A DNA stretch of 64,000 nucleotides from Rhodovulum robiginosum (GTDB lineage Bacteria; Pseudomonadota; Alphaproteobacteria; Rhodobacterales; Rhodobacteraceae), in the NCBI RefSeq assembly GCF_003944755.1, contig NZ_RWGU01000049.1, positions 62,001 to 126,000 of the forward strand, given 5' to 3'. Shown piece after piece: positions 49,014-57,689 of this stretch. Both the position numbers and the translations under genes were made by a program. Position 1 is the first letter of the stretch. Every line of letters starts with the position of its first letter. The notes under the pieces are model-generated. The model made no database searches, was not told the origin of the DNA, and saw only the letters and a list, made by a program, of their open reading frames with translations.

Positions 49014-51221
49014 ATGATCCGTGCACTCCATCGCTGGCCGGGTCTTCTGGCCCTCGCGCTCGTCACCATCCTGAGCCTGAGCGGCGCGGCGCTGTCGGTC
49101 TTCCCTGCGGCCGAGCGCATCTCCGCGCCGCAGGCGGAAGCCGGACTGACCGTCGCCGCTCTCGCGGACCGCATCCAGGCCGTCTATCCGGGCGTCGAGC
49201 AGATCCGCCGATCGTCCTCCGGCCGGATCACCGCCTACTGGTTCGATCAGGGCGCGCCGGGCGCCGCAGTGATCGACCCGGCAACAGGCGAGGGCGTGGC
49301 CTCGGCCGACCCGAACCAGGCCGAACGCTGGCTGACCAACCTGCACCGGTCGCTGTTCCTCGGGGATGGCGGGCGCATCGCCATGGCGGCAGGGGCCGCC
49401 GCGATGTTGCTCCTCTCGCTCTCCGGCGCGGCGATGGTGTCGCGCAGGACGGGTGGCTGGCGGCACTGGTTCGCGCGCCTGCGCGGCCCGCGCGCCGGCC
49501 GGCTGCACGTCGAGATCGCCCGGATCGCCGTCGTCGGCCTCGTTCTGTCCTCCACGACCGCGCTGTGGATGACGGCGTCCACCTTCGATCTCCTGCCGGA
49601 TGGCGGCGCCCTGCCGGCCGCCCAGGCCGAGGTGAGCGGGCAGACCGGCTTCGCGCCGGGCCAGATGCCCACGCTGCAGCTGACGCCCGTCGCCGAACTG
49701 CGCGAGCTGAGCTTTCCCTATCCCGGCGACGCGACGGACGTGTTCACGCTCAAGACCGACCGGGGCACCGGGTATCTCGACCAGGGCGACGGGGTCCTCC
49801 TGGCGTGGGCCGACCTCACGGGATGGGAGCGCGTCTCGGAAACGATCTACATGCTGCACACCGGACAGGGCGCGGCGACGCTGGGGCTCGTGCTCGGGTT
49901 CATGGCGCTCGGCGTGCCCGCGATGGGCGCGACCGGAGTGCTGGTCTGGCTCGCCGGGCGGCGGGGTCGGCCGCGCATCCGGGGCAATCAGCCCGCCGGT
50001 CGCGCCGAGACGATCCTGCTCGTCGGCAGCGAGGGCGGCAGCACCTGGGGCTTTGCCGCGACGCTTCATGCCGCGCTGACGCAGGCCGGGCAGAGCGTGC
50101 ATGTCGGCCCGATGTCGGCCTTCACGCCGGAGCGCTACACTAGCGCCCAGCGGATCATCCTGCTCGCCGCGACCTATGGCGACGGGGCGGCGCCCGCGTC
50201 GGCGAAAGGCTTTCTCGACCGGCTGAACGCTTCCGACCGCGCGCCGAACATCCCTCTCGCGGTACTCGGCTTCGGCGATCGGAGCTTTCCGGCCTATTGC
50301 GCCTTCGCCAGGGACGTCGCGGCAGCGGCGCAGGCGAAGGGCTGGCCCGAACTGCTGGCTTTCGACACCATCGACCGGCAATCGCCGCAGGATTTCGCCC
50401 GCTGGGGCCGGGCGCTCGGAGACGCGCTCGGGATGGAACTCGACCTCGCGCACCGGCCTGTCCAGCCGCAGACGACCACGCTGACCCTCGTCTCGCGGCG
50501 CGACTACGGCGCCGAGGTGCAGGCCCCGACCGCCATCCTCCGCTTCGCGCTTCCGCGCGCCTCCCTCTTGCAACGGCTGCTCGGGGACGGGTTCGCCCGG
50601 TTCCAGGCGGGCGATCTGATCGGCATCCTGCCCGAAGGTGGCGCCGTCCCGCGGCTCTACTCGCTCGCCTCCGGGCACCGCGACGGTTTCGTCGAGATCG
50701 TGGTCAAGAAGCACCGCGGCGGCCTCTGCTCGGGTCAGCTCACGGCGCTGGAGCCTGGCGACACGGTGAGCGCCTTCCTGCGCCCCAACCCCGGTTTCCG
50801 CCCCGGGCGCGGCCGGGCGCCGCTGATCCTGATCGGCGCGGGGACCGGCATCGGGCCGCTCGCGGGCTTTGTGCGCGGCAACACGCGCGGCAGGCCGATC
50901 CACCTGTTCTTCGGCATGCGCGCTCCCGACAGCGATTTCTTCTACGGCGAGGAGCTGGCGACCTGGCAGGACGAAGGGCGACTGAGCCGCCTGGTCACAG
51001 CCGTCTCGCGTGGGGCGCATCCTCACTACGTGCAGGACGCGCTGCGCGGCGAGGCCGCCGAGGTCGCAGAGCTCATCCTCAACGGGGCGCGCGTGATGGT
51101 CTGCGGCGGACGGGACATGGCCGCGGGCGTGGCCGATGCGCTGGCCGAGATACTCGCGCCGGCCGGGCTGACGCCGGCAGTCCTGAAGGCGGAGGGGCGG
51201 TATGTCGAAGATGTCTACTGA
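49014..51221 (+). CDS. PepSY-membrane protein fused to flavodoxin and FAD/NADPH reductase
   Basis: A 735-residue fusion. The N-terminal PepSY-associated TM part (LHRWPGLLALALVTILSLSG, LTNLHRSLFLGDGGRIAMAA) has membrane helices and a PepSY-like periplasmic loop. A flavodoxin-like domain begins near residue 340 (ILLVGSEGGSTWGFAATLHA, ILLAATYGDGAAPASAKGF). The reductase follows with YSLASGHRDGFVEIVVKKH, LIGAGTGIGPLAGFVRGN and a C-terminal CGGRDMAAGVADALAE. It resembles sulphite-reductase/CPR-type electron transfer, taking NADPH electrons to the periplasmic flavoprotein. Confidence 0.9.
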   Translation: MIRALHRWPGLLALALVTILSLSGAALSVFPAAERISAPQAEAGLTVAALADRIQAVYPGVEQIRRSSSGRITAYWFDQGAPGAAVIDPATGEGVASADPNQAERWLTNLHRSLFLGDGGRIAMAAGAAAMLLLSLSGAAMVSRRTGGWRHWFARLRGPRAGRLHVEIARIAVVGLVLSSTTALWMTASTFDLLPDGGALPAAQAEVSGQTGFAPGQMPTLQLTPVAELRELSFPYPGDATDVFTLKTDRGTGYLDQGDGVLLAWADLTGWERVSETIYMLHTGQGAATLGLVLGFMALGVPAMGATGVLVWLAGRRGRPRIRGNQPAGRAETILLVGSEGGSTWGFAATLHAALTQAGQSVHVGPMSAFTPERYTSAQRIILLAATYGDGAAPASAKGFLDRLNASDRAPNIPLAVLGFGDRSFPAYCAFARDVAAAAQAKGWPELLAFDTIDRQSPQDFARWGRALGDALGMELDLAHRPVQPQTTTLTLVSRRDYGAEVQAPTAILRFALPRASLLQRLLGDGFARFQAGDLIGILPEGGAVPRLYSLASGHRDGFVEIVVKKHRGGLCSGQLTALEPGDTVSAFLRPNPGFRPGRGRAPLILIGAGTGIGPLAGFVRGNTRGRPIHLFFGMRAPDSDFFYGEELATWQDEGRLSRLVTAVSRGAHPHYVQDALRGEAAEVAELILNGARVMVCGGRDMAAGVADALAEILAPAGLTPAVLKAEGRYVEDVY

Positions 51222-52182
51222 GCTGGTTAGGGTCGCCCTGAACGGCCCCACGATGGGCACGCGATGGTCGGCGCTGTTCTTCGCTGGTCCCGACGTCGAC
51301 AAGGAGGCAGTCCGGGGCGCGCTGCAGGCGGCCGTGGAAGACGTGGACGCGCAGATGTCGACCTGGAAGCCCGACAGCGACCTGATGCGGCTCAACGCAG
51401 CCCCGGTGGGCCAATGGGTGCCGGTGCCCGCGCGATTGCTCGAGGTGCTGCGCCTCGGCCTCGAGATCGGCCGCGCATCGCACGGGGCCTTCGACATCGG
51501 CATGGGTGATGCGGTGACCGCCTGGGGCTTCGGTCCGAGCGACGCGGCACCCGAGGGTATTCGCACGGCGATGGCCGTCCAGCGTTGCCCTGCACATGAG
51601 GTTCTGGAGTGCGACGGCGACCATGTGCACAAGGCTGAGCCCGTCGCGCTTGACCTCAACGGCATCGCCAAGGGCTATGGCGTCGACCGGCTCGCCGAGA
51701 CCTTGCGCGATCATGGGATTGCCGACGCCCTTGTTGGCATCGACGGCGAGATGCGTGCGATGGGCCTCCGGCTGGATGGTGAGGCATGGACCATCGCGGT
51801 GGAAGCGCCGGACCCGGGGCGCCGGACGCCGCATGCGATCCTCGCGCTGCAGGATGCCGCCGTGGCGACGTCGGGCGACTACCGCCACTGGGTCGAGGTG
51901 CAAGGACGACGCCTCTCGCACACCATGGATCCGAGACGCGGCGCGCCGCTGATCGCGTCGCCGGCCTCCGTCACCGTCGTCGCCCGCTCTTGTGCCGAAG
52001 CCGACGCCTGGGCGACGGCGCTGATGGTGCTCGGCCCCGAGAGAGGCGCGGCACTTGCAAGAAAACACGGGCTCGACGCCCTGTTTCTCCTGCGCGATGA
52101 TGAAGGGAACGCAAGGGGCGTGGGAGTCGGACGACTTTTCTCCGAAGAACCAGCGGCGATCGCCTCAGCCCGGGGAAGATGA
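51202..52182 (+). CDS. ApbE-type FAD:protein FMN transferase
   Basis: A 326-residue ApbE. Motifs: NGPTMGTRWS, AVEDVDAQMSTWKPDSDLMR, ALDLNGIAKGYGVDRLAETL, ATSGDYRHWVEVQGRRLSHT, MDPRRGAPL and the Mg-binding AEADAWATALMVLG. It transfers FMN from FAD to Ser/Thr of target proteins, here most plausibly the DUF2271 protein. It lacks an evident signal peptide, unusual because ApbE targets are normally modified outside the cytoplasm. Its start overlaps the reductase gene by 20 bp. Confidence 0.93.
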   Translation: MSKMSTELVRVALNGPTMGTRWSALFFAGPDVDKEAVRGALQAAVEDVDAQMSTWKPDSDLMRLNAAPVGQWVPVPARLLEVLRLGLEIGRASHGAFDIGMGDAVTAWGFGPSDAAPEGIRTAMAVQRCPAHEVLECDGDHVHKAEPVALDLNGIAKGYGVDRLAETLRDHGIADALVGIDGEMRAMGLRLDGEAWTIAVEAPDPGRRTPHAILALQDAAVATSGDYRHWVEVQGRRLSHTMDPRRGAPLIASPASVTVVARSCAEADAWATALMVLGPERGAALARKHGLDALFLLRDDEGNARGVGVGRLFSEEPAAIASARGR

Positions 52183-54095
52183 GCCGCATGGAACAGAACC
52201 GTACCGACCGCTTCAAGACCGCCATTCTGCTGACGGCCGTGGCCGGTTTGACTGGCGGACTTGCGTTCTACGTCGCGGGCGAACCCGATTTCGCGAACCT
52301 CATCTGGATCGCCGGGGTCGTTCCGGCGCTCGCCGCGCTCGTGGTCGAGATCCTGCGCAGCATCGGGCGCGGCGAGGTCGGCCTCGATATCGTTGCCGCG
52401 CTGTCCATGTCGGCGGCGCTCGTCTTCGGCGAGACCCTGGCGGCGGCGGTGGTCGCGGTGATGTATTCTGGCGGTACCTTCCTCGAGGCTTTTGCCGAGG
52501 GCCGCGCCCGGCGCGAGATGCATGACCTCCTGTCCCGCGTGCCCCGGACCGCGACCCGGCATCGCAACGGCGGGCTGGAGGACGTGCCGCTCGATGAGAT
52601 CGCCCCCGGTGATCGCCTGCTGATCCGGCAGGGCGACGTGGTGCCGGTGGACGGCATGGTGGCCTCGGACACGGCCTTCGTCGACACCTCCGCGTTGACC
52701 GGCGAGTCCCTGCCGGTGCGCCTTGCCCACGGTGCCGACGCCATGAGCGGGTCGACCAACGCGGGCGAGGCCTTCGACCTGACGGCGACACGCGAAGCCA
52801 AGGACAGCACCTATGCCGGGATCGTCCGGCTGGTGGAGGAGGCGCAGGCGTCCAAGGCGCCGATGTCGCGGCTTGCCGACCGCTGGTCGCTGGGCTTCCT
52901 CGCGGTCACGGTCAGCATCGCATTCGCCGCCTGGTGGTTCACCGGCGATCCGATCCGGGCCGTCGCCGTGCTTGTGGTCGCGACGCCCTGTCCGCTGATC
53001 CTGGCGGTGCCGGTCGCGTTGGTCGCCGGTCTGTCGCGCGCTGCGCATTTCGGCGTGCTGATCAAGGGCGCGGGGCCGCTCGAGACGATGGCGCGCATCC
53101 GCACGCTGATCCTCGACAAGACCGGCACCCTGACGGACGGCCGCCCGCAGATCGTGTCTATCGACAGCCACGATGGCATGGCAGAGGGCGATATCCTGCG
53201 CATCGCGGCATCGCTCGACCAGGCATCGAAGCATCCAGTGGCGCAAGCCATCGTCGCCGCCGCAAAGGCGCAGGGCTTTTCGCTGCCCGTGCCGTCGGAG
53301 GTCGCCGAGTTTCCGGGCGAAGGGCTCGTGGGCCATGTCGAGGGCCGCAGCGTGATCGTCGGCGGCGACGGTTTCGTGGCGTCTCGGGTCGGGCGGATGG
53401 TGGGCGATCACCCCGCCAAGGGCGCCGGATCGGTCCTCGTCGCCGTGGCGGTCGACGGTCACATGGCCGGGCATCTGGTGATGTCCGATCCGCTGCGCGA
53501 GGGCGCGGGCGCGATGCTGGAAGGTCTGCGCCGCGAGGGCATCTCGCACATACTGCTGGCCACCGGCGACCGCGCGGACGTGGCCGAGCGCGTGACCGAG
53601 GGGCTGGGCCTCGACGGTCTGCGCGCCGGGCTGACGCCGGATCAGAAGGTTTTGCTGGTGCTCTCCGAGCGCAAGCACGGGCCGGTCATGATGGTGGGCG
53701 ACGGGGTGAACGACGCGCCCGCACTCGCGGCAGCCGATGTCGGCGTCGCAATGGGTGCACGGGGCGCCGCTGCATCGGCGGAGGCGGCGGATGTGGTGCT
53801 GCTTGTCGACCGTATCGACCGGCTCGGGCCGGGGATCGAGATTGCGCGCGGTGCGCGCCGCATCGCTGTCGAAAGCGTTGTCGCCGGGATCGGCCTGTCC
53901 GTGCTGGGAATGATCGCCGCCGCCTTCGGTTATCTCACCCCGGTGCAGGGGGCGCTCCTGCAGGAAGTGATCGACGTCGCCGTTATCCTGAACGCCCTGC
54001 GCGCGCTGCGCATTGCGCCGCACGACCCCGCCACACCGAAACCAAAGGCTGTCTCCTCCGGGCAGGCCGACCTCGCGCAAGGAGCCACGCCATGA
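52179..54095 (+). CDS. P1B-type metal-transporting ATPase
   Basis: A 638-residue P-type ATPase without N-terminal metal-binding domain. Metal-site TPCPLILAVPVAL in the sixth membrane helix region (about residue 268), phosphorylation motif DKTGTLTDG near 313, SGSTNAGEAFDLTAT, the TGES motif (ALTGESLPVR) and MVGDGVNDAPALAAADVGVA. The TPC variant instead of CPC is typical of a P1B subgroup whose metal is not certain. It couples ATP hydrolysis to export of a metal ion. Overlaps ApbE by 4 bp. Confidence 0.9.
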   Translation: MSRMEQNRTDRFKTAILLTAVAGLTGGLAFYVAGEPDFANLIWIAGVVPALAALVVEILRSIGRGEVGLDIVAALSMSAALVFGETLAAAVVAVMYSGGTFLEAFAEGRARREMHDLLSRVPRTATRHRNGGLEDVPLDEIAPGDRLLIRQGDVVPVDGMVASDTAFVDTSALTGESLPVRLAHGADAMSGSTNAGEAFDLTATREAKDSTYAGIVRLVEEAQASKAPMSRLADRWSLGFLAVTVSIAFAAWWFTGDPIRAVAVLVVATPCPLILAVPVALVAGLSRAAHFGVLIKGAGPLETMARIRTLILDKTGTLTDGRPQIVSIDSHDGMAEGDILRIAASLDQASKHPVAQAIVAAAKAQGFSLPVPSEVAEFPGEGLVGHVEGRSVIVGGDGFVASRVGRMVGDHPAKGAGSVLVAVAVDGHMAGHLVMSDPLREGAGAMLEGLRREGISHILLATGDRADVAERVTEGLGLDGLRAGLTPDQKVLLVLSERKHGPVMMVGDGVNDAPALAAADVGVAMGARGAAASAEAADVVLLVDRIDRLGPGIEIARGARRIAVESVVAGIGLSVLGMIAAAFGYLTPVQGALLQEVIDVAVILNALRALRIAPHDPATPKPKAVSSGQADLAQGATP

Positions 54096-54793
54096 GCCGC
54101 CTCTCGCATTCCGAAATCCACATGGTGCATCGCATCGGCTGGTTGCGGGCCGCCGTGCTCGGGGCCAACGACGGTCTTGTTTCAACCGCGAGCCTCGTCG
54201 TCGGCGTCGCCGCAGCCGGGTCCGGAAAGCCGGAGGTCCTGATCGCGGGGCTGGCCGGGCTTGTGGCTGGCGCGATGTCCATGGCGGCGGGCGAATACGT
54301 CTCGGTCAGTTCCCAGACTGATGCGGAACAAGCCGATCTTGCCCGCGAGACCCGCGAGCTGGCGGAATCGCCTAAGGCGGAACTCGAGGAGCTCACCCGG
54401 ATCTACGTAGACCGGGGGCTCGATCGCGACCTGGCGGAGAAGGTGGCCCACCAGCTGACCGAACGCGACGCGCTCGGATCGCATGCCCGCGACGAACTCG
54501 GCATCTCAGAGACCGTGACGGCCCGCCCGATCCAGGCGGCGCTGGTCTCGGCCCTGACCTTTGCCGTGGGCGCGGTGCTTCCGTTGATCGTCACGCTGTT
54601 GGTGCCGGAAACGCGGATCGGGGTTCTGGTGGCGGCATCGACACTAATCGGGCTGGCGGTGCTCGGTGGAATGGGCGCGTCAGCCGGCGGAGCAGGCGTC
54701 GCGCGTGGGGCCGCAAGAGTGACGTTCTGGGGCGCGCTGGCCATGGGAGCGACCGCGGCGGTGGGGGCGTTGTTCGGGGTCACGGTGGGGTAG
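54092..54793 (+). CDS. VIT1/CCC1 family iron/manganese transporter
   Basis: A 233-residue protein: HRIGWLRAAVLGANDGLVST, ASLVVGVAAAG, GLVAGAMSMAAGEYVSVSSQ and the cytosolic acidic/helical QTDAEQADLARETRELAESP. This is the vacuolar iron transporter family, moving Fe2+/Mn2+ out of the cytoplasm. It has five membrane helices including VLPLIVTLLVPETRIGVLVA. Coupled by a 4-bp overlap to the P-type ATPase and ends the metal operon. Confidence 0.92.
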   Translation: MSRLSHSEIHMVHRIGWLRAAVLGANDGLVSTASLVVGVAAAGSGKPEVLIAGLAGLVAGAMSMAAGEYVSVSSQTDAEQADLARETRELAESPKAELEELTRIYVDRGLDRDLAEKVAHQLTERDALGSHARDELGISETVTARPIQAALVSALTFAVGAVLPLIVTLLVPETRIGVLVAASTLIGLAVLGGMGASAGGAGVARGAARVTFWGALAMGATAAVGALFGVTVG

Positions 54794-54985
54794 CCTTGGG
54801 TTCCCGCTCTGGGGGCGACTTCGTCCGGGACAATCTCAGTGTTCGTAGCGACGCGGCGGACGTGGCGGTGCAGTTGCGGAAACGTGGCTCTGGCAGCGGT
54901 CAATCTGTTTGGCTGCCAGTCGCGATTGAACCAAGTGACGATCCAAACCATCAGTCACATCAATTAAAACAATGCCTTAGGGGAT

Positions 54986-55027
54986 GGAGAACGTCCGATC
55001 CAGGTCCCGCCCGCTCCGCCACTTGCC
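54986..55027 (+). repeat. Copy A of a 42-bp tRNA 3'-end-like direct repeat
   Basis: 42 bp starting GGAGAACGTCCGATCC and ending CCGCTCCGCCACTTGCC, matching 60058-60099 with three mismatches. CCGCTCCGCCA resembles the acceptor stem plus CCA of serine-type tRNAs. The terminator 20 bp downstream is a typical tRNA-gene ending. It is a candidate attachment site duplication. Confidence 0.6.
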
Positions 55028-55047
55028 CTTGCGAAAGCGCTCTCCCG

Positions 55048-55070
55048 ATCCGGCGGTGGCCGGATTTTCT
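55048..55070 (+). terminator. Rho-independent terminator after repeat copy A
   Basis: Perfect 7-bp stem ATCCGGC (55048-55054) with GCCGGAT (55059-55065), loop GGTG, followed by TTTCT. Spacing after the CCA-like end suits a tRNA terminator. Confidence 0.75.
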
Positions 55071-55501
55071 CGTTGTATTAGAGGGTTATGCAGGCGGGGC
55101 TGAGCACCGGCCCCGGTGGCAAGTGGCCCGGAAGCGGTCTCTCAGGGCGGATATTCTCTAAAGCTGTTAACTGCGCCGGTTTGGGTAACAGCTTGTAAGG
55201 CTCTGAAAGCATGAAGAATAATTCTCGATCATCTGTTGCCTGCGACGCCAGTCGCGTTTCTGGGAAAGGAACTGGGATCGAACCATTCGTCGCTTGGCGT
55301 ATGCTGCTTGGCTGACGGCGCCCGCGCCGCAGCATGCGCAAAGCCTCGTGGTATGGGCGATCGGCGGCCGTTCTCTGCGATGTTGGCGAATGGCTGCTTC
55401 GGGCCCGATAGGCGACTGGCGGCTTTGCGATAGGCCACCTAGCATGGAGACATGCGCTTGCGCTCTCAGCGGACATTCCGCCCTGACCTTGCGGCGGCCG
55501 A

Positions 55502-56929
55502 TCAGCTTCCGTCTTCCGCGTCGGGATCGAGCGTCAAGATCGGCCAGGGGCGCCCTGACGCAAGATCGGGATGGCGTGGTTCCGAGTCGGGCGCACCATA
55601 CTCGTCCCGTAGCTTGTCCATGACGTTGAGGCAGCGGGCGGCGGGGTCATCCTTGCCGCCGCTGCCCGTCATCGCCAGCAGCTTCCGGCGCAGCTCAGTC
55701 GCCGCGACCGGCACGATATTGTATGCGCCCTCCCAATTCTCGGCCGGAACGTGCTGTGTGACGGCGCTTTCGATCGCCGGCCTCGCCATGAACGAGCGTC
55801 CGGTTTTCATCTCAAAATCGATCAGCATCAGTACGCCATCCGTGCTAGGATCTTCGGCGACTGCGCTTGCGAGCAGGCCAAGCTGTTTCGTTGTCGGCCC
55901 ATCCTTCAGAAGGTCAAAGACGTACTTGCGGACCTCTGGGAACTCCGAAATCAAGCCACTCAATTCGCGCTGCCAACCCCACCCATCGTATGACTTGCCG
56001 TCGAGCGCGCCGCTGACGGTCAAATCAACAAGGCGGCGCGCGGCGGATACGGTGCCGAAGCTCAGCGCGGTCGCGCGCCACCCATGGTTCTGGTAGAGAC
56101 GCGGGTCATCTTCGGCGAGCGTGAAAGTCACGTCTTCTGCGTCGTCCGAGGACGAACTGCCGAGTCCGCGGACCATCTCTTCGAGCACTCGTGGATGGCG
56201 CTGCGCGTCCGGCCTGCCGCGCACGATGGCGGGCAGATCGGTGACAGGCGTGGCGAACGGCAAAAGGCGCAACCAATCGCGTAGCTGATACGCGTCGCTC
56301 TGTGTCAGAATCCAAGTCTCCTTCTCGGCCGCCTCAAAGGTCTCAGCTATGCCGTCGGCCACGAGCTTGATGTCGATGTCCTCGCCAGAGAGGACCAGCG
56401 ACAACAACAAGGCTGCGCGCGCCTGCCTCGGCGCGAGAGAAATGAGCTTCTGGATCGTCGCGTCACGCTGGCCGTGGGGGAGCCGTGCTCCAACAATGCC
56501 GAGCGCAACCGCCAGCTTCACTTGCGCATCCGACGAACCATCGACAATCAAGGTCTCGATTGCGCCGAAGATCGCCTCCGCCTCGATCGATGTCGCGGCG
56601 GGATCGGCGGCGCGGGCCTCCCGGCGCGCTTCCACGCGCGAGAAGTCTACGCCGATGCGGAACTTTTTGTCGTCCTTGGGTTCGTTCGCCTCAAACCACT
56701 GGGCAGCCAGCACACGCGCTGCCAGCTCGCCAAAATGCTCATCCGTCAGGTATTGACGCATCAGCGCAGCGGTCTCCGGCGCATTGATTGCCAAGAACGC
56801 ACGTTGGTACTCGTGCATGTGCGGATGCTGTGCTTCGTGTACAGCGTCGCGATCTTTCCAGCCGCTAGCGGTCGCTTCTTCGCGGAAAGCCCGATAACGA
56901 CGTAAGTTGTCGTCAAGCATCCTTTTCAA
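55502..56929 (-). CDS. Repeat-helical protein, probably the C-terminal part of a large NTPase
   Basis: Up to 475 residues, all-helical with HEAT-like repeats (RDATIQKLISLAPRQARAAL, LVADGIAETFEAAEKETWIL, RYVFDLLKDGPTTK-like) and a C-terminal PDSEPRHPDLASGRPWPILT. The style resembles the C-terminal sensor region of large STAND/NACHT-type defence proteins, but no ATPase domain is present upstream. Its start (TTG at 56929 or ATG at 56920) overlaps the recombinase fragment, indicating that the 5' part was removed by rearrangement. If expressed it lacks its effector/ATPase half. Confidence 0.6.
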   Translation of the reverse strand: MKRMLDDNLRRYRAFREEATASGWKDRDAVHEAQHPHMHEYQRAFLAINAPETAALMRQYLTDEHFGELAARVLAAQWFEANEPKDDKKFRIGVDFSRVEARREARAADPAATSIEAEAIFGAIETLIVDGSSDAQVKLAVALGIVGARLPHGQRDATIQKLISLAPRQARAALLLSLVLSGEDIDIKLVADGIAETFEAAEKETWILTQSDAYQLRDWLRLLPFATPVTDLPAIVRGRPDAQRHPRVLEEMVRGLGSSSSDDAEDVTFTLAEDDPRLYQNHGWRATALSFGTVSAARRLVDLTVSGALDGKSYDGWGWQRELSGLISEFPEVRKYVFDLLKDGPTTKQLGLLASAVAEDPSTDGVLMLIDFEMKTGRSFMARPAIESAVTQHVPAENWEGAYNIVPVAATELRRKLLAMTGSGGKDDPAARCLNVMDKLRDEYGAPDSEPRHPDLASGRPWPILTLDPDAEDGS

Positions 56930-57394
56930 GAGTGGAAGATGTGCGACGGACGGTGCGTGGCTCGGCTGCGGTGATGTCGTCCGCGTGGGAGCGCGCGACC
57001 TTCCACGTGCCCGACACGATCTCCGGCTGGCGGAACACGACGCGCAACTGGTCGATGACGGCCGCCTCGATCTCGCCCGCGGGCACGCGGCCGACTGGGC
57101 AAGATCCGGCGCCGTGCTTCAGCACCGTCTGGCTGACGTAGTAGCGGTAGAGCCTGTCGCCCTTGCGCGTATGCGTCGGCGAGAAGGCCGCGCCATCCGG
57201 GCCGAACAGCAGCCCCTTTAGCAGCGCGGGCGTGTCGGCGCGTGTGCGTGCGGCGCGCTTCCGGGGGCTCTCCTGCAGGATCGCATGGACACGGTCCCAC
57301 GTCTCGCGGTCGATGATGGCATCGTGCTCGCCGGGATAGCTGTCGCCCTTGTGGACCGCCTCGCCGATGTAGGCGCGGTTGCTGAGCATCCGGT
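56913..57394 (-). pseudogene. Serine recombinase, internal fragment
   Basis: About 160 residues of a large serine recombinase: MLSNRAYIGEAVHKGDSYPG, DAIIDRETWDRVHAILQESP, LLKGLLFGPDGAAFSPTHTR and RLYRYYVSQTVLKHGAGSC with the recombinase zinc-ribbon, then VIDQLRVVFRQPEIVSGTWK. Both ends are broken: the catalytic N-terminal domain is missing and the natural C-terminus is replaced after HADDITAAEP. It is not the remainder of the recombinase at position 1-457, which starts at 457 and runs the other way out of the window. Confidence 0.82.
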
Positions 57395-57399
57395 ACCCT

Positions 57400-57470
57400 G
57401 CGGATGCCGGAGTCCGGCCGGAAGCCAGGGTATCCACCCCGGTGGAGTCCAGGCCGCGGGAGTCCAGCGC
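57400..57470 (+). repeat. CCGGAGTCC-type repeats at a recombination junction
   Basis: CCGGAGTCC at 57407, GGTGGAGTCC at 57441 and CGGGAGTCCAG near 57457, plus GCGGATGCCGGAGTCCGG (57400) and GGTATCCACCCCG (57429), the inverse of CGGGGTGGATACC at 16284. They lie exactly between the recombinase fragment and the head-tail gene fragment. Same family as the cluster upstream of the ParB-methyltransferase gene. Confidence 0.6.
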
Positions 57471-57510
57471 GGCCGAGACCAGCGCGCGAACAGCATCGAC
57501 AGGATCACGC

Positions 57511-57684
57511 ATGACGCTGAGCTTCTGGTCGGAGACCACGCGCATGGATCTTCGCGTGTCCGAGGTACCCAATCCCCGGCCCGGCGACCGCATCGAGATC
57601 GACGGTGAGGCCTTCCTCATCCAGGGCGAGCCCCTCCGCGACCGCGAGCGGCTCGTCTGGACCGTGGACCTGCGTCTGGCCTGA
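57511..57684 (+). pseudogene. Head-tail joining protein, C-terminal fragment (paralogue of 27771-28082)
   Basis: 57 residues, SFWSETTRMDLRVSEVPNPR, GDRIEIDGEAFLIQGEPLRD, closely matching the C-terminal half of the protein at 27771-28082. The N-terminal half is missing; the breakpoint is around 57511. It marks the left edge of the second prophage remnant's tail genes. Confidence 0.85.
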
Positions 57685-57689
57685 CGGTC

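Larger units (their letters stand above)
54794..55501. other. Long non-coding stretch with att-like repeat and terminator
   Basis: 708 bp between the VIT gene and the convergent truncated NTPase-like gene. Open frames on either strand read as low-complexity arginine-rich or serine-rich sequence without family features. It contains the tRNA 3'-end-like repeat (54986-55027) and an intrinsic terminator (55048-55070). No complete tRNA fold could be drawn upstream of the repeat. Confidence 0.65.

Noticed and set aside
54786-55027. A complete tRNA-Ser ending at repeat copy A
   Set aside because: No acceptor 5' strand, anticodon arm or proper T-loop could be placed; only the 3' end resembles a tRNA.
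55078-55476. A 132-residue frame on the minus strand
   Set aside because: Arg/Ser/Pro-rich without domain pattern; it overlaps the terminator and lies in an otherwise empty stretch.
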